A DNA stretch of 64,000 nucleotides from Mycoplasma buteonis (GCF_000733865.1 NZ_JPOK01000005.1:124001-188000); one strand, 5' to 3'; shown: positions 33,925 through 46,593, counted from the stretch's first letter. Notes: a model not told the origin generated them from the sequence alone. A program made the numbers and translations.

Positions 33925-35516
33925 AATTTATTTTCTGGTAAGTATACATAACCATCGATACTTGAAACTTCTGAAATTGAAATAAATGCATCAGGATCAA
34001 TTGCATGTACTTTTTTGATAATGCGCACAACTTGTCTGAATAATGTAATTGATGTTATTACATTGACATCAGTATTTTTGTATCCACCACGTGCTTTGAA
34101 AATTGTCATTCCTGTAACAATTCTTTTATCTTCATTGATTAAGCATTTAATTTGTTCTCATTGTTCTGAGAAAATTTCAATTTTAACAAGTTTAAATTTA
34201 GGATAAAGTTTATTTAAAGTAATAATATAAATAATATTTGTAAGAATTGTTGCTACAAAATTAGGTGAAAGATAAAGTTCAAATGTTCAAGCTTTATCAA
34301 TAACTTCTAATGTACGACTAAATGGTACTCAAAGTGCATTAAATTGAGTTAAGTAACCTGTACGGCTAAGAATTGTTTTTGTTGATTCTAATAATTTATC
34401 AAAATCAGAGTGGTTAAGATAAATTGAACCATCTTGAGATAATCCTTGATATTTTGTTAAATCATATGCAATTGCACTTGCAATTTGATTTGTTTCTGCA
34501 CCACTATTAAAAATTTGATTAAATGTTTGAATTGATTGATTAATTGAATTATCTGAAATTACATTTCCTTTTGAAATAGTATCTGCTAAAGGTAATAAAA
34601 TTTGATGCACATTATTTTCTAATCCGTTAGCTGCTGTTTTAAGACTTAAAATTTGTTCACTTTTTGCTTCCTCTAAAAGAAGTGAACCAGGTAATCAAGA
34701 TCCTACAGCAACCGATATTAAAACAATTATTATGTTCATGTATCCTGAGATTGAACCAAATGATTTTTGTTTTTCATTTGCGTATCACTCTCCAATAACA
34801 CCGGTAACTCCTGCTGTACCACCAATAATTTGAATAATTGCGAAAATTCAAGCAAGTAAGTATCCATAAACTACTGCATAAATCATTAATGCGATAATAT
34901 TACCACCATCACTTCAAAGTAGAGGAATAATACCACTTAAAGCTTTTTTAAATTCAGGTAATACATTTTTAATTTCACTATTATCAAAATTACCGATTAA
35001 ATAAACATGGTTAGCATTTGGAATTAATCCAATTGAAAATGAAACTAGTGAAGATATTGCTAAAAATAAAACTGTTAAATTGGTAAATAGTTTTCCAATC
35101 TTTTTGTATCCAAAAATAAAAATAGGAATACTTAAAATAATATATAAAACTCAAAAGACAAACTGATCAATTAGGTTTCTTGTAACTTCGCTAACTTGAT
35201 CAGCTTTAAGTTCAGTAACTAAAATTCTAGCTGCTGCTTGTCCAAAAGCTGCTAAACCAAAATTATAAATTCCGACGTTTTTAACAAAAAATACACTTAT
35301 AACACCAAAAACAATAGCTGTTACAATTGTGATTAAAATAATTTTTCACATCGGTAAATTAGTGTAAAGGGTGTGAAGCTTAAGTCCAAAATTGGACATC
35401 CTTGTTCTTTTATATACAGTATTTTTCTTTTCAATTTTTTCGGTTATAACATCATAACCTGAAAGAGAATTTTCGATATCTTCTCTTACTTTTTTACGGT
35501 TGAAAAAATTAAACAT
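33921..35516 (-). CDS. YitT/DUF2179-type membrane protein
   Basis: A 531-residue integral membrane protein starting at ATG 35514-35516 after AGAAAGGTG. It has an N-terminal cytosolic part, several membrane helices with the glycine-rich GGTAGVTGVIGEWYA loop, a long extracellular insertion (helical, residues about 290-400), another helix and a C-terminal cytosolic domain containing RIVTGMTIFKARGGYKN and ending ISEVSSIDGYVYLPENKF. The C-terminal part is the DUF2179 domain of YitT-family proteins. The function of the family is unknown. The long insertion makes it larger than typical YitT proteins. Confidence 0.85.
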
Positions 35517-35683
35517 AACACCTTTCTGTTTTTAAAAATTATGAATTTTTAATTAAATATAAACATTAAAAAAATAACAAACTAGCACAAGCTAATTTCT
35601 TACTTAAATTATTATATTACTTACTCTTAAAATTCCATTTTTTTTTAAATTTATTCGCTAAATATGAAAAGTTTTTCACATTT
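35517..35683. other. AT-rich gap with weak hairpin
   Basis: It holds the promoter side of the YitT-like gene and a weak AACTAGC-ACAA-GCTAATT hairpin (35580-35597) that could terminate the amidohydrolase gene. Nothing else is seen. Confidence 0.4.
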
Positions 35684-36961
35684 TTAAGCTATTTTTGAAA
35701 TTCTATTACTTATTTTTGTTCTCAGTTCTTTTAAATCAAAATTATTAATTTTAAATTCTCGATTTTCATAAACAATTTTACCGTTGATAATGACTGTATA
35801 AACATCATTTTTAGCAGTTGAATAAGCTAAAGAATTTACTATATTGTTAGTTGGTGTGTGATGAATATTATCTAAATCAATAAAAATTAAATCCGCTAAA
35901 TATCCTTCTTTAATTTTTCCTAATTTGTTTTCTAATTGTAAAGCTTTAGCAGCATTAGTTGTGGCTAATTCTAATGTTTGATAAGCATTTAAAGCAGTTG
36001 GATTAAGAGTAGTTCCTTTTGCCAGTAATGAAGATATTTTAAGAGTTTCAAACATATCTAAAGTATTATTTGAACAGGCTCCATCGGTTCCGAGAGTTAT
36101 GTTAATATTATTTTCTAGCAATTTTTGTACTGGCATAATTCCTGAAGAAATTTTTAAATTGGAAATAGGATTATGAACTAATGTTAGTTTATTTTCTTTT
36201 ATAAATTCAATTTCTTCTTCATTTAAATGTACTGCATGTGCAACAATAGTTTTACTATCTAATAAATTATGTTGTTTAGCTCATAACAATGGTGTTGTTT
36301 TATTTTCTTTAAGACAATTATTTACTTCGTTATTTGATTCATTTAAATGAATTGTTAAAAGAGGATTATTTAATTTTTTACGTAATTTTGCTACTTTATT
36401 TAAGGAGTCACTAGTATTGGTATATACAGCGTGTGGAGCTAAAATAGGTGTCACAAGTTTTGAATTTTCATAATCTGAAAACATTTGAACGATCTGACTA
36501 ATTCTGTCGTCAATTGTAGATGCAGCAATCCCAAAACCTAAAAAACCACGCATATTCATTTCTTCACATGCTTTTGCAACTTGATCTTCAAAGAAATACA
36601 TATCTACAAAAGATGTTGTTCCAGAAGCAATCATTTCAGCTATTCCAAGTTTTGCACCTAAATAAATATCTTGTGGAGTTAACTTGTCTTCTATTGGAAA
36701 AATTTTGTTAAAAAGTCAGTCTTCTAAGTTTAAATCATCAGCAAGATTACGTAATAAAGTCATAGGAACATGCGTATGCATATTTATTAGTCCTGGCATT
36801 ACTAAATTACCATTAGCGTTAATTATTTTTGTTTTTTCATTAGTTTTTGGACGTGTTTTGCCTAAATAAGTTATTAAATCGTTTTCAATTAAAATAAAGT
36901 GTTCTGTTAAAAGTTCTTTACTCTCCATAGTTAAAATTTTTGCATTTTCAATTAATATCAT
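35684..36961 (-). CDS. Amidohydrolase, SAH/MTA deaminase-like
   Basis: A 425-residue metal-dependent hydrolase. The HxH motif is NMHTHVPMTLLRN, further ligands lie in APHAVY and IVAHAVHLNEEEI, and the final Asp in TLGTDGACSNN. The pattern is that of the ATZ/TRZ group with S-adenosylhomocysteine or methylthioadenosine deaminases. The end IVYENREF is typical. Substrate is inferred from the GTDG-CSNN type only; a guanine or chlorohydrolase-like relative is possible. It lies upstream of the YitT-like gene on the same strand, 167 bases apart. Confidence 0.85.
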
Positions 36962-36984
36962 TTAGATACCTCCAAATTTATAAA

Positions 36985-37004
36985 ATAAAAGCCCAAATGG
37001 GCTT
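36985..37004 (-). terminator. Terminator of the tRNA-Lys(CUU) transcript
   Basis: AAGCCC-AAAT-GGGCTT followed on the minus strand by TTTTATTTT. It directly follows the shared tRNA trailer. Confidence 0.85.
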
Positions 37005-37020
37005 GGTCAATTTCTTGAAA

Positions 37021-37096
37021 TGGTACATCGTACAGGGTTCGAACCTGCGACCCGCTGGTTAAGAGCCAGCTGCTCTACCGACTGAGCTAACGATGC
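37021..37096 (-). tRNA. tRNA-Lys (CUU)
   Basis: A 76-base tRNA: acceptor GCATCGT / ACGATGT (with G-U at the end), anticodon stem GCTGG/CCAGC around CTCTTAA, giving anticodon CUU. T arm GGTTCGAACC and CCA are encoded. Confidence 0.95.
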
Positions 37097-37182
37097 ATTA
37101 AAATTATAAAACTTTTTAATATTTTTGTTAGTTAAATATATAATTAAAATAAAATTAAAAAGAATAAATTTCGAGGTTAATT

Positions 37183-38590
<1,408 letters not shown>

Positions 38591-38601
<11 letters not shown>

Positions 38602-38989
38602 TTTTAAGTCAATTATTAGACAAAATGAACAAGAACAAACAATTCAATTTGATTCGCCAGTAACTATTACAGATGAAAATGGTTTTAAAGTTTTTAGCTT
38701 TACAGAACCAAGCCTAGAAGTTGAAAACCGTATTGAAATTTCAGATAAAGAAATTAATATTTATGCTGGAAGTTCAACAGTTCACCTTAAGAAAGATGAA
38801 AAAACTGAATTTAATTTAGATTTAACTTTAGATGATGGTAAAGAATATAGTTTTACTTTAGTTTCGAATTGATATAAATCGAATTTTCAAGATCCTAACT
38901 TTTATTCTTTTGAATATAGTTTAGCAAAAAGTTTTGAAGACGAAGATCTTATTGGAAGCTATCACATTGAATTAACAATAACTGAATAA
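38591..38989 (+). CDS. DUF1934 (YwiB-like) protein
   Basis: A 132-residue protein of alternating beta strands ([26 protein letters not shown] and the end [10 protein letters not shown]). It fits the small calycin-like beta-barrel family DUF1934. The role is unknown. It is translationally coupled to gltX by an 11-base overlap. Confidence 0.65.
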
Positions 38990-38997
38990 ATTGTTAA

Positions 38998-39024
38998 AAA
39001 GCTAGAAATTATTTCTAGTTTTTT
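38998..39024 (+). terminator. Terminator after gltX-DUF1934
   Basis: CTAGAAA with TTTCTAG around a short loop, then T6. Confidence 0.8.
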
Positions 39025-39050
39025 AATAAAAATTCATAAGGATATTAAAA

Positions 39051-40049
39051 ATGAATAAAAAAAGTAAATTAGAAAAATTTAGAGAAATTAATTGAAAAAC
39101 CAATAGTGAAGGTAAATTTGTAAAACCTCGAGACAAAGAAGAATTAACCTCATGAAAGAAACAGACACATACTAAAAAGTTTTTTGAAGACAAAAAAGAA
39201 CTTTTTTGATATTTATACAAGCGTTATTATATTCAAGGTGTTTATATTTCATTTTTTAGTTTTATTTTATTAACTGTTTTTGCATTAGTTACAGATTTTT
39301 ATTTGCCTTTATTAGAAATTAGAATAACACTTATTTTAATTTCTAGTGTGTTTTTAGTAATTGGAATAATCAAAATTTTTAAATATTACCATTACAATTT
39401 TAATAGTTATGATTTTTTAAGAAAAATTTATATCCCAAGTCCGGATGATGATTTTTTTAATGAATGAATTCCTCGAAATTCAATTCATCAAGAAAATTTA
39501 GATTTATATAAATGATTAAATTCTAATTATGAAAAAAATATAAATATTTTAATAGAAAAAATAGAGAAAAATTTCAAAAAGACAGTTAAATTCAATAAAA
39601 ATATTACTATTATATTTTTTATAATTTTTTCGATTTTTTATGCTTTATCTTTAGTTTTGATTTTAAACGCAATTTATTTTATAGGTAGTGGTCTTTTAGA
39701 TGAGAAAAATCCTTATTTATTTTTTTACGGTCATAAATTAGATTATGATGATTTTCTTTCTATTTTTTCAGTTACAGGTATTCTTTATTTATTTTTTGCA
39801 AGCTTTTTAAAAGTTTCTAAAGTTCTTGCACGCTTTCCGATTAAAAAGAAGTTAAGTTTTGACTTAAAAATTACAGTAAGACCAAATGCGATAACTTTTG
39901 CTAGATTAAAAGCTAATTTTTTAAACGATCCTAGTGAGAACAATTTAATTTTTCTATTAAAATATAATAGTTTGCAAACAGTAAAAGAACAAATTGATAA
40001 AAGAATAACAGAATGTGAATTAGATAATCAATATTTAATTTCAAAATAA
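39051..40049 (+). CDS. Membrane protein of a local paralogue family (copy A)
   Basis: A 332-residue protein. The N-terminal cytosolic part contains EINWK...GKFVKPRDKEEL and KKFFEDKKELFW. Two hydrophobic segments follow (residues about 65-105), then a helical middle, and a second pair of helices (about 185-255). The same layout and N-terminal words (EIRWKRKDGLYVKPQS, KKFFDNANDLFWNQYKK) occur in the genes at 52569 and 53641, so it is a divergent paralogue. No known family recognised. It has a weak AAGG ribosome site. Confidence 0.85.
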
Positions 40050-40052
40050 ATG

Positions 40053-40076
40053 AAAGTAGCACTAAGCTACTTTTTC
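40053..40076 (+). terminator. Terminator after copy A
   Basis: AAGTAGC-ACTAA-GCTACTT followed by T's. Confidence 0.85.
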
Positions 40077-40115
40077 TCTTTTTGTAAATATTACAAGTAA
40101 AAAATAAATATTTAA

Positions 40116-40121
40116 TATAAT
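40116..40121 (+). promoter_or_regulatory. -10 box of acpS, nearly leaderless
   Basis: TATAAT ends ten bases before the acpS ATG, so the transcript would begin within a few bases of the start codon. No ribosome site is present. Confidence 0.55.
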
Positions 40122-40130
40122 TAAAATATT

Positions 40131-40436
40131 ATGAAACATGTTGGTGTTGATTTAACAACAATTTCTCGCTTCGAAAATATTCCAAATGGGTTTGAAAAGC
40201 GTTTTTTATCAAAGTGAGAATTAGAACAATTTTATTTATTACAGCCCAGTAAGAAAGCTTTGTTCTTAGCTCGTTCATGAGCTATTAAAGAAGCAATTTT
40301 TAAAGCTAATAATCAATACCATACTTTTACAAATATAGAATTAAGAAAAAAAGATCACCGCTGAACTTTTAAGAATTTTGAAATTTCGATTAGTCATGAA
40401 AAAGACTTATTGATTGCTTTTGTGGTGGAAAAATAA
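40131..40436 (+). CDS. acpS: Holo-[acyl-carrier-protein] synthase
   Basis: A 101-residue phosphopantetheinyl transferase of the AcpS type. It has the HVGVDLTTISRF N-terminal metal-site segment, WAIKEAIFKA (the conserved KEA motif) and ISISHEKDLLIAFV. It is short, as usual for mycoplasma AcpS. It starts the acpS-plsC-scpA-scpB run. Confidence 0.9.
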
Positions 40437-40446
40437 TGGAGAAAAT

Positions 40447-41211
40447 ATGAAAAAATTTGCTGTTAATCCAAATTTAAAAAAAGTTGTGTTTATTTTTGCT
40501 TGATTACATCGTTTTAGAAAAATTTGATCTTTATCACGTAAATACAAGAAAAATCCTGATCAAGCTTTACTTGCTGATCGTCATGAATACATGCTTAAAG
40601 TATCAAAAAAATTACTTAAACTTTACAATGTTGATTTAGAAATAGTTGGTTTTGATAATTTACCAAATAATGGTGGTATTTTATTAACACCAAATCACAA
40701 GTCAAATATGGATCCGTTTTGTTTAATTGCTGCACTTCAAAAGCAAACAGAAGCTTATGGTGATACTCACAAAATTCCTAATTTCGTGGCAAAAGAAGAA
40801 TTAAACAAAAAATTTATTGTGCGTCATGGAATGAGAATTTTAGATACATTTACAATTGACCGTAGTAAACCTAGAGAAGCTCTTAGAAGTGTCATAGAAT
40901 TTGGTGCCTTTGTTAAAGAACAAAAAACATACGGTGTTATTTTCCCGGAAGGAACTAGAGTTTCAGGAGAAGAATTAGGTGAATTTAAAGCAGGTGCATT
41001 CGTTACTGCTCAAAAAAATTATTTATCAATTATTCCGGTTGCTATTTCCAATTCAGAGCAAGCATTTAATTCAAAACGTAAAGGTAGATTAACTGTTACA
41101 GTATCATTTTTAAAACCAATTAAAGCTAGCACATTGCTTAATCAAGAACCAAAAGGTGTGGCTGAAAAAGTTAGAAAAATGATTGCTGAGGAATTAAAGC
41201 AATATGCCTAG
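40447..41211 (+). CDS. plsC: 1-acyl-sn-glycerol-3-phosphate acyltransferase
   Basis: A 254-residue membrane-associated acyltransferase adding the second acyl chain in phosphatidic acid synthesis. The NHxxxxD motif reads NHKSNMD, followed by the KEEL region and FPEGTR. The N-terminus has a hydrophobic stretch (VVFIFAWLHRF). It starts after TGGAGAAAAT, overlaps scpA by eight bases and follows acpS within 11 bases, so lipid genes are coupled to chromosome-segregation genes. Confidence 0.93.
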
Positions 41212-42001
41212 TAAAAATAATAAATATTTTAAAAAGAATGATTCATCAGATGAGTTTATTTCAGATGAATATACTTTTAAAATTAATGATTTTGACGGTC
41301 CTTTAGATTTATTACTTACCTTAATCAAAGATAAGAAAATTAGCATTATGGAGGTGAATTTATTAGATATTGCGAATCAATATTTAAATATTATCCATAC
41401 TTTAAAGGAAAATCAAGTTGATGTAGCTGGTGAATATTTAGTTATGGCTGCTACTTTGATTGATTTAAAAGCGAAAATGTTACTCCAAGAACCTGGTGAA
41501 GAGGTTAGTCAAGAAGTTGAAGAGCAAAAGCAAGTCTTGCTGAGACAACTTATTGAGTATCAACAATTCAAAGAAGTTAAGGAGGTTCTTCGTAAATTTG
41601 AAAACGAGCGTCAAAATATTTATATCAAAACACCATCAAGTATTGATGAATTTATTTTAGATACTGATGATGCTAAGCTTGATGGTCATTCTAATCCTTT
41701 AAAATTAATTTCAGTTCTTCGTAAAATGTTTGAAAGACGCTATGCTCAACATTTGCGTGAAACTAAAATTGATAATTTTAATCTAACTCCTGCAGATCAA
41801 TTTGAGCACATTAAAGATTTACTTAGTCAAAAAGAAAAATTAAATTTTGAAGAAGTCTTTACTTTACCATCTTTAAAACATTTTGTTGTGACACTTATAG
41901 CTGTTTTAGATTTAGCTCGTCAGCAAGTTTTAAAAATAGTGCAAGATGAACAGTTTGATAAAATTATCTTAATTAGAGGAGAACAATTCGATGAAAAATA
42001 A
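41204..42001 (+). CDS. scpA: Segregation and condensation protein A
   Basis: A 265-residue kleisin of the SMC-ScpAB complex. The N-terminal FDGPLDLLLTLIKDKKI is typical, as is the following EYLVMAATLIDLKAKMLL. The C-terminal winged-helix region ends VKIVQDE-like. It overlaps both plsC and scpB, supporting co-expression. Confidence 0.95.
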   Translation: MPSKNNKYFKKNDSSDEFISDEYTFKINDFDGPLDLLLTLIKDKKISIMEVNLLDIANQYLNIIHTLKENQVDVAGEYLVMAATLIDLKAKMLLQEPGEEVSQEVEEQKQVLLRQLIEYQQFKEVKEVLRKFENERQNIYIKTPSSIDEFILDTDDAKLDGHSNPLKLISVLRKMFERRYAQHLRETKIDNFNLTPADQFEHIKDLLSQKEKLNFEEVFTLPSLKHFVVTLIAVLDLARQQVLKIVQDEQFDKIILIRGEQFDEK

Positions 42002-42560
42002 AATTTTAGAAGCCTTATTATATATTCAAGGCGATGAAGGTTTAACTCTTGAACAAGTTAAAGAAATTTTTAATCTTAATACTAATGCAGAAGCTAAAAA
42101 AGTAATGAATGATTTTCACAAGAGTTTTAATGATTCTGACAGAGGATTAAAAGTAGTCGCTTTTAATGATGTTTACAAATTGGCTACTAGAGAGAGTGTC
42201 AAAGAATACATTCAAAAAATGGTTTCTGTTACTAAAAAACAACGTTTGTCAAACGCTGCTATTGAAGTTGCTGGAATTATTGCTTATAAACAACCGATTA
42301 CTCGTGGACAAATTGCGACAATTAGAGGGACTGCAAGCGATCAAGTGATTAACACATTACTTGTTAAAGGAGTTATTGAAGAAGTAGGTGTTTCACCAAC
42401 TCCAGGACATCCAGTATCATACGGTGTAACTAACAAGTTTTATGATTATTTTCGCATTACCACAATGCGTGACTTACCTTCTTTAAACGATTTTAATTAT
42501 ATTGAAGGTGTAGAAAATGAAAATAATGACTTTGATTTATTCAGTAGTCAAAGAGAATAA
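41991..42560 (+). CDS. scpB: Segregation and condensation protein B
   Basis: A 189-residue winged-helix partner of ScpA. KILEALLYIQGDEGL starts the family domain. SNAAIEVAGIIAYKQPITRGQIATIRG and the PGHPVSYGVTNKFYDYF end are conserved. It starts inside the scpA end (11-base overlap) after GAGGAG. Confidence 0.95.
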   Translation: MKNKILEALLYIQGDEGLTLEQVKEIFNLNTNAEAKKVMNDFHKSFNDSDRGLKVVAFNDVYKLATRESVKEYIQKMVSVTKKQRLSNAAIEVAGIIAYKQPITRGQIATIRGTASDQVINTLLVKGVIEEVGVSPTPGHPVSYGVTNKFYDYFRITTMRDLPSLNDFNYIEGVENENNDFDLFSSQRE

Positions 42561-42588
42561 TCCTACTTTGTAGGTTTATTTTTTATAA
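42560..42588 (+). terminator. Terminator after scpB
   Basis: TCCTAC-TTT-GTAGG followed by a T-rich run. Confidence 0.7.
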
Positions 42589-42597
42589 AGGAAAATT

Positions 42598-43440
42598 ATG
42601 TTTGAATTAATAACAACAAAAAATGATGCTGGTCGTACGCTTTTTAAATTACTAATTAAATATTTAAATAATGTACCATTAAGCAAAATAGAAAAAATAT
42701 TTCGAAAAAAAGATATTAAAGTAAACGGAAAACGTTTAAATCAGAAAGATTATTTAGTAGCAGAAGGTGATCACATTGTCATTTATGGTGTAGATCAACC
42801 ACAGCAAAAAGAACAAATCAAATATCAAAAAACAAATTTAGATATTTTATACGAAGATGATCAAGTTTTAGTTTTAAATAAACTAAATAAGGTTGAAGTA
42901 CACGGAAGTGAAAATTGCTTAGACTTTCAAGTTTTAGCATACTTAAATTATAAGCAAGTAGACAGTTTTAAACCATCGCATGTAGGTAGATTAGATAAAG
43001 ACACAAGTGGTATTATTGTTTACGGTAAAACTTATAAGGCTTTAGTTTTACTTAATGAAGCAAATGATAAATTTACTAAAAAATATCAATTTTTAAGTGA
43101 TTTTAATGAAGCGAAACGAGAAGTAAAACTTTATATGTTTAAAGATTATTCTACAGGCAAAATGAAAGCTTCACGCACAGAAGTTCCAAACAGTAAAGAA
43201 GCTAAAACAATTTTAACTTTTGACGGTAAAAGAAGAATTGCTGAAATTCTAACAGGACGTAAACACCAAATTCGTGTTGCGTTACAAAATATCGGAAAAC
43301 CCATTTATGGAGATAAAAAATATGGTGGTAAAAAAGCAGAGCGTTTAATGCTTCACTCATATTATTTACGTTTTGAAGGTTTGACTGGCGAACTAAAATA
43401 TTTAAATAAAGTAGAATTTTATTGCTTGCCAAAATGATAG
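42598..43440 (+). CDS. RluA-family 23S rRNA pseudouridine synthase
   Basis: A 280-residue enzyme. The N-terminal S4-like RNA-binding domain (LSKIEKIFRKKDIKVNGKRL) is followed by the catalytic motif HVGRLDKDTSGIIV. The Asp of RLDKDTSG is the nucleophile. The C-terminal LTGRKHQIRV agrees with RluA/C/D. The closest type is RluC, but I leave the symbol open. The last codon before the TAG is TGA (Trp). It lies eight bases before gatC. Confidence 0.9.
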
Positions 43441-43448
43441 GAGAAAAA

Positions 43449-43751
43449 ATGAAAGATATTAGTCACGAAAAATTAAAGGAAATTGTAAGTTCTTTAATGT
43501 TCGAACCAATTCCGGAAGTTATGGATAACATTTTAAATAATTGACATAAACTTGAAAAGGATTTATTAGCATTAGATAAACTTGATTTATCAAGTGTTAA
43601 ACCTCTTACTCATATTAACGAAATGCCATTAGTAGATTTTTTACGTGAAGATGTTGAAGATACAACATGAAGCATTTCAAAAGAACAAATTTTAGCAAAT
43701 GCAAAACAAAAAGATGATGATTATATCATTTTAACTAAGGTGGTTAAATAA
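43449..43751 (+). CDS. gatC: Aspartyl/glutamyl-tRNA amidotransferase subunit C
   Basis: A 100-residue small subunit with the family's pattern: helix EIVSSLMFEPIPEV and PLTHINEMPLVDFLREDV. It starts after AGGAGA and its stop overlaps the gatA start by one base, fixing the gatC-gatA-gatB order. Confidence 0.9.
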
Positions 43752-45091
43752 TGGAACGTACTTTTAAAAATCCTGGTAATTTTGCTAAAGCACAGCAAGA
43801 ATTAAAAAATGATCAAAATAATGCTGTTGCATTAGTTTTTGAAACACCTATGAGACATCAAAACGGAATTTTAAATGATGTTGTTTTAACAATTAAAGAT
43901 GTATTTGCAACCGAAGACTCAGTCACAAGAGCAAGCTCTAAAATTTTAGAGAACTTTCAACCTAGTTACAATGCTACTTGTGTGCAAAAATTACTTGATC
44001 AAGGTTCTCTTGCTGTTGGGAAAGTTAATAATGATGAACTTGCTCTTGGTGGAACAGGAACACACAGTGCATTTGGTTTAATTACTAATCCAAAATCTAA
44101 TAAATATTATGTTGGTGGTAGTTCTTCAGGTTCAGTTGCTACTTTTACTAAAAATGTAGGAATTGCACTCGGAAGTGATACTGGTGATTCGGTTCGTTTA
44201 CCTGCTAGTTACAACGGTACAATAGGATTTAAACCATCTTATGGTGCCATTTCTCGTTATGGTATGTTTGCCTATTCTTCTAGCTTAGATACAGTTGCTT
44301 ATTTTACACATAATATTAATGATTTAATTCTAACTTCACAAGCTTTATACGGAAAAGATTTTAAAGATATGACAAGTGTAGAAGTTAATATTAAAAATAT
44401 CGAGAAAACAAAACCACACACAGTTTTAGCGTTAGATTTCAATGAGTTTGTGGAACCATATGTTGCAAAAAGTTTTGAGAAATTAATTGAAAAATTACGT
44501 CAAAATAACATTGAAGTTAAACTGCTAAAACCTAATTTAGATATTCTTAGAGCAATTAAGCCTGTTTATCAAATTGTTAGTTTTTCTGAAGCATCTTCAA
44601 ATCTTGCTAACCTTAATGGTGTTGCTTTTGGAATGCGTCAAGATGCAGAGACGTGAACTGATATTATGATTAAAACGCGTAGTACACAATTTGGAAAGAT
44701 GGTTCAAGAGCGTTTAAGTCTTGGAAGTTACTTCCTTTACTCTGAAAATCAAAAAGAGTTGCTTGAAAAAGCACAAAAAGCACGTCGTGTTATTAAAGAT
44801 TATTTTACAGAACTTCATAATAGTGCAGATTTAGTTATTTATCCTACTTTTGGTGGAGTTGCTCCTAAGTTTGGTGCTGAAAAAAGTTATGATGTTATGG
44901 ACTACATTTTAACAGGAAGCAATCTTGCTGGTAACCCATCTTTAACAATTCCACTTGGTAAAAAATACATTGAAGAAGATGAAGTTACATTACCGTATAG
45001 CGTTACACTTGATTGCGGAATTTATCAAGATGCCAAATTACTTGGATATGCTGAGTATTTTGAAGAAATTTTAGGAGGTGAAAATGAATAA
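43751..45091 (+). CDS. gatA: Aspartyl/glutamyl-tRNA amidotransferase subunit A
   Basis: A 446-residue amidase-signature protein that releases ammonia from glutamine. The catalytic Lys lies in LTIKDVF, and the Ser-cisSer-Ser pattern in VGGSSSGSVA and GSDTGDSVRLPAS. The usual family text GGS after DTG reads GDS here, a mollicute variant. A TGA (Trp) codon lies inside. It overlaps gatB. Confidence 0.94.
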
Positions 45092-46505
45092 TTTTGAAAC
45101 AGTTATTGGGATTGAAATTCACCTTGAATTAAAAACAAATACTAAAATGTTTTCGCCGGCAAGAATTGATTTTAATGCAGAACCAAATACTTGTGCACAC
45201 CAAATCGATTTAGCTTACCCAGGTACATTACCACTTGTTAACAAACAAGCTGTTAAATATGGTGTTGCACTTGCAAAAGCATTAAATATGACAATTGATG
45301 ATGAATTACATTTTGATCGGAAAAATTATTTCTATCCTGACTTACCAAAGGGATATCAAATTACTCAGTTTTATCGTCCAATTGGTTCAAATGGTGAAAT
45401 TGAAATTAAAACAAGTAATGGAATTAAAAAAATTCAAATTGAAAGAATTCATCTTGAAGAAGATACTGCAAGACAACATCATCAAGATGACGGAACAAAA
45501 TTAGACTATAACCGTGCTGGAATTCCTTTAATCGAAATTGTTACTTATCCTGTTATTCGTTCAGCAGAAGAAGCTGCTGCTTACGTTGATGCAATCAAAA
45601 AAACAGCTTTATGTTTAGAAATTTCGGAAGCAAAATTAGAACAAGGTAGCTTGCGTGCCGACATTAATATTTCAATTCGTCCATATGGTACAAAAGAATT
45701 TGGAACTAAAGTGGAAATTAAAAATATGAATTCACTTTCAAATATTAAAAAAGCAATTGAATACGAAATTAAATTACAAACTGAAAAATTATTAACTGGT
45801 GAGCAAATCTTACAACAAACTAAGCGTTTTGACGATCAAAATAATATTAATATTGTAATGCGTACTAAAACTGGAACAACAGATTACAAATATTTCGCTG
45901 ATCCAAACATTCCTTTTATTAAACTTTCTAAAGAATTTATCGATTCAGTAAAATTAAAAGAATTACCAAATCAAAAAGAGCAACGTTATCTAGATAGTAA
46001 AATTCAACCAATTTATGTTCAATCTCTTATTGATGATTTAGACTTAGCAAAGTTTTTTGATGCAATTGATTATTTAGATAAAGATAAACTTGCTAAAGTA
46101 TTTTTTGCTGAAGTAGTTTCGCTTGCAAACGCAAAAGGAGTTCCTGCCTATCAATTAGGAATTCAGCCTATTTATATTAAACAATCTTTGGAATTACTTG
46201 AATCAGAAGTTATTTCAGGTAAATCACTTAAAAAATTAATTCCGCTTTTAGTTAATTTTGAGGGTGATATAGCTCTTTTACTTGATAAACACAATTTAAA
46301 ACAAATTACTGATGTTAATTTAATTACTAACATGGTTAATGAAATTATTTCAAACAATGAAGCATTAGTTAGCGAATATCCTAATCGTCCAGAAAGAGTT
46401 GTTAAGTTTATTTTAGGTGCTGTTATGAAACAAACAGGTGGTCAAGTTAACCCACAAGTTTCCAATGAAATTACTGAAAAAGCACTTAGAGAAAAATTTG
46501 CTTAA
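45084..46505 (+). CDS. gatB: Aspartyl/glutamyl-tRNA amidotransferase subunit B
   Basis: A 473-residue subunit that recognises the mischarged tRNA and phosphorylates the aminoacyl group. It opens ETVIGIEIHLELKT and has FYPDLPKGYQITQ, EDTARQ and DYNRAGIPLIEIVT blocks, all typical. The start ATG 45084 is chosen over an in-frame GTG at 45078 because AGGAGG sits at the right distance. The C-terminal YqeY-like tail is present. Confidence 0.96.
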   Translation: MNNFETVIGIEIHLELKTNTKMFSPARIDFNAEPNTCAHQIDLAYPGTLPLVNKQAVKYGVALAKALNMTIDDELHFDRKNYFYPDLPKGYQITQFYRPIGSNGEIEIKTSNGIKKIQIERIHLEEDTARQHHQDDGTKLDYNRAGIPLIEIVTYPVIRSAEEAAAYVDAIKKTALCLEISEAKLEQGSLRADINISIRPYGTKEFGTKVEIKNMNSLSNIKKAIEYEIKLQTEKLLTGEQILQQTKRFDDQNNINIVMRTKTGTTDYKYFADPNIPFIKLSKEFIDSVKLKELPNQKEQRYLDSKIQPIYVQSLIDDLDLAKFFDAIDYLDKDKLAKVFFAEVVSLANAKGVPAYQLGIQPIYIKQSLELLESEVISGKSLKKLIPLLVNFEGDIALLLDKHNLKQITDVNLITNMVNEIISNNEALVSEYPNRPERVVKFILGAVMKQTGGQVNPQVSNEITEKALREKFA

Positions 46506-46519
46506 ATTTTGACACTTTT

Positions 46520-46546
46520 AAATCATCATTAATGTGATGATTTTTA
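46520..46546 (+). terminator. Terminator of the rlu-gatCAB unit
   Basis: AAATCATCA-TTAATG-TGATGATTT with T's following. Confidence 0.85.
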
Positions 46547-46593
46547 ATTTTTCCCATTTTAATAAGATAAAATTAAAGGTAAAGGAACGTAGT

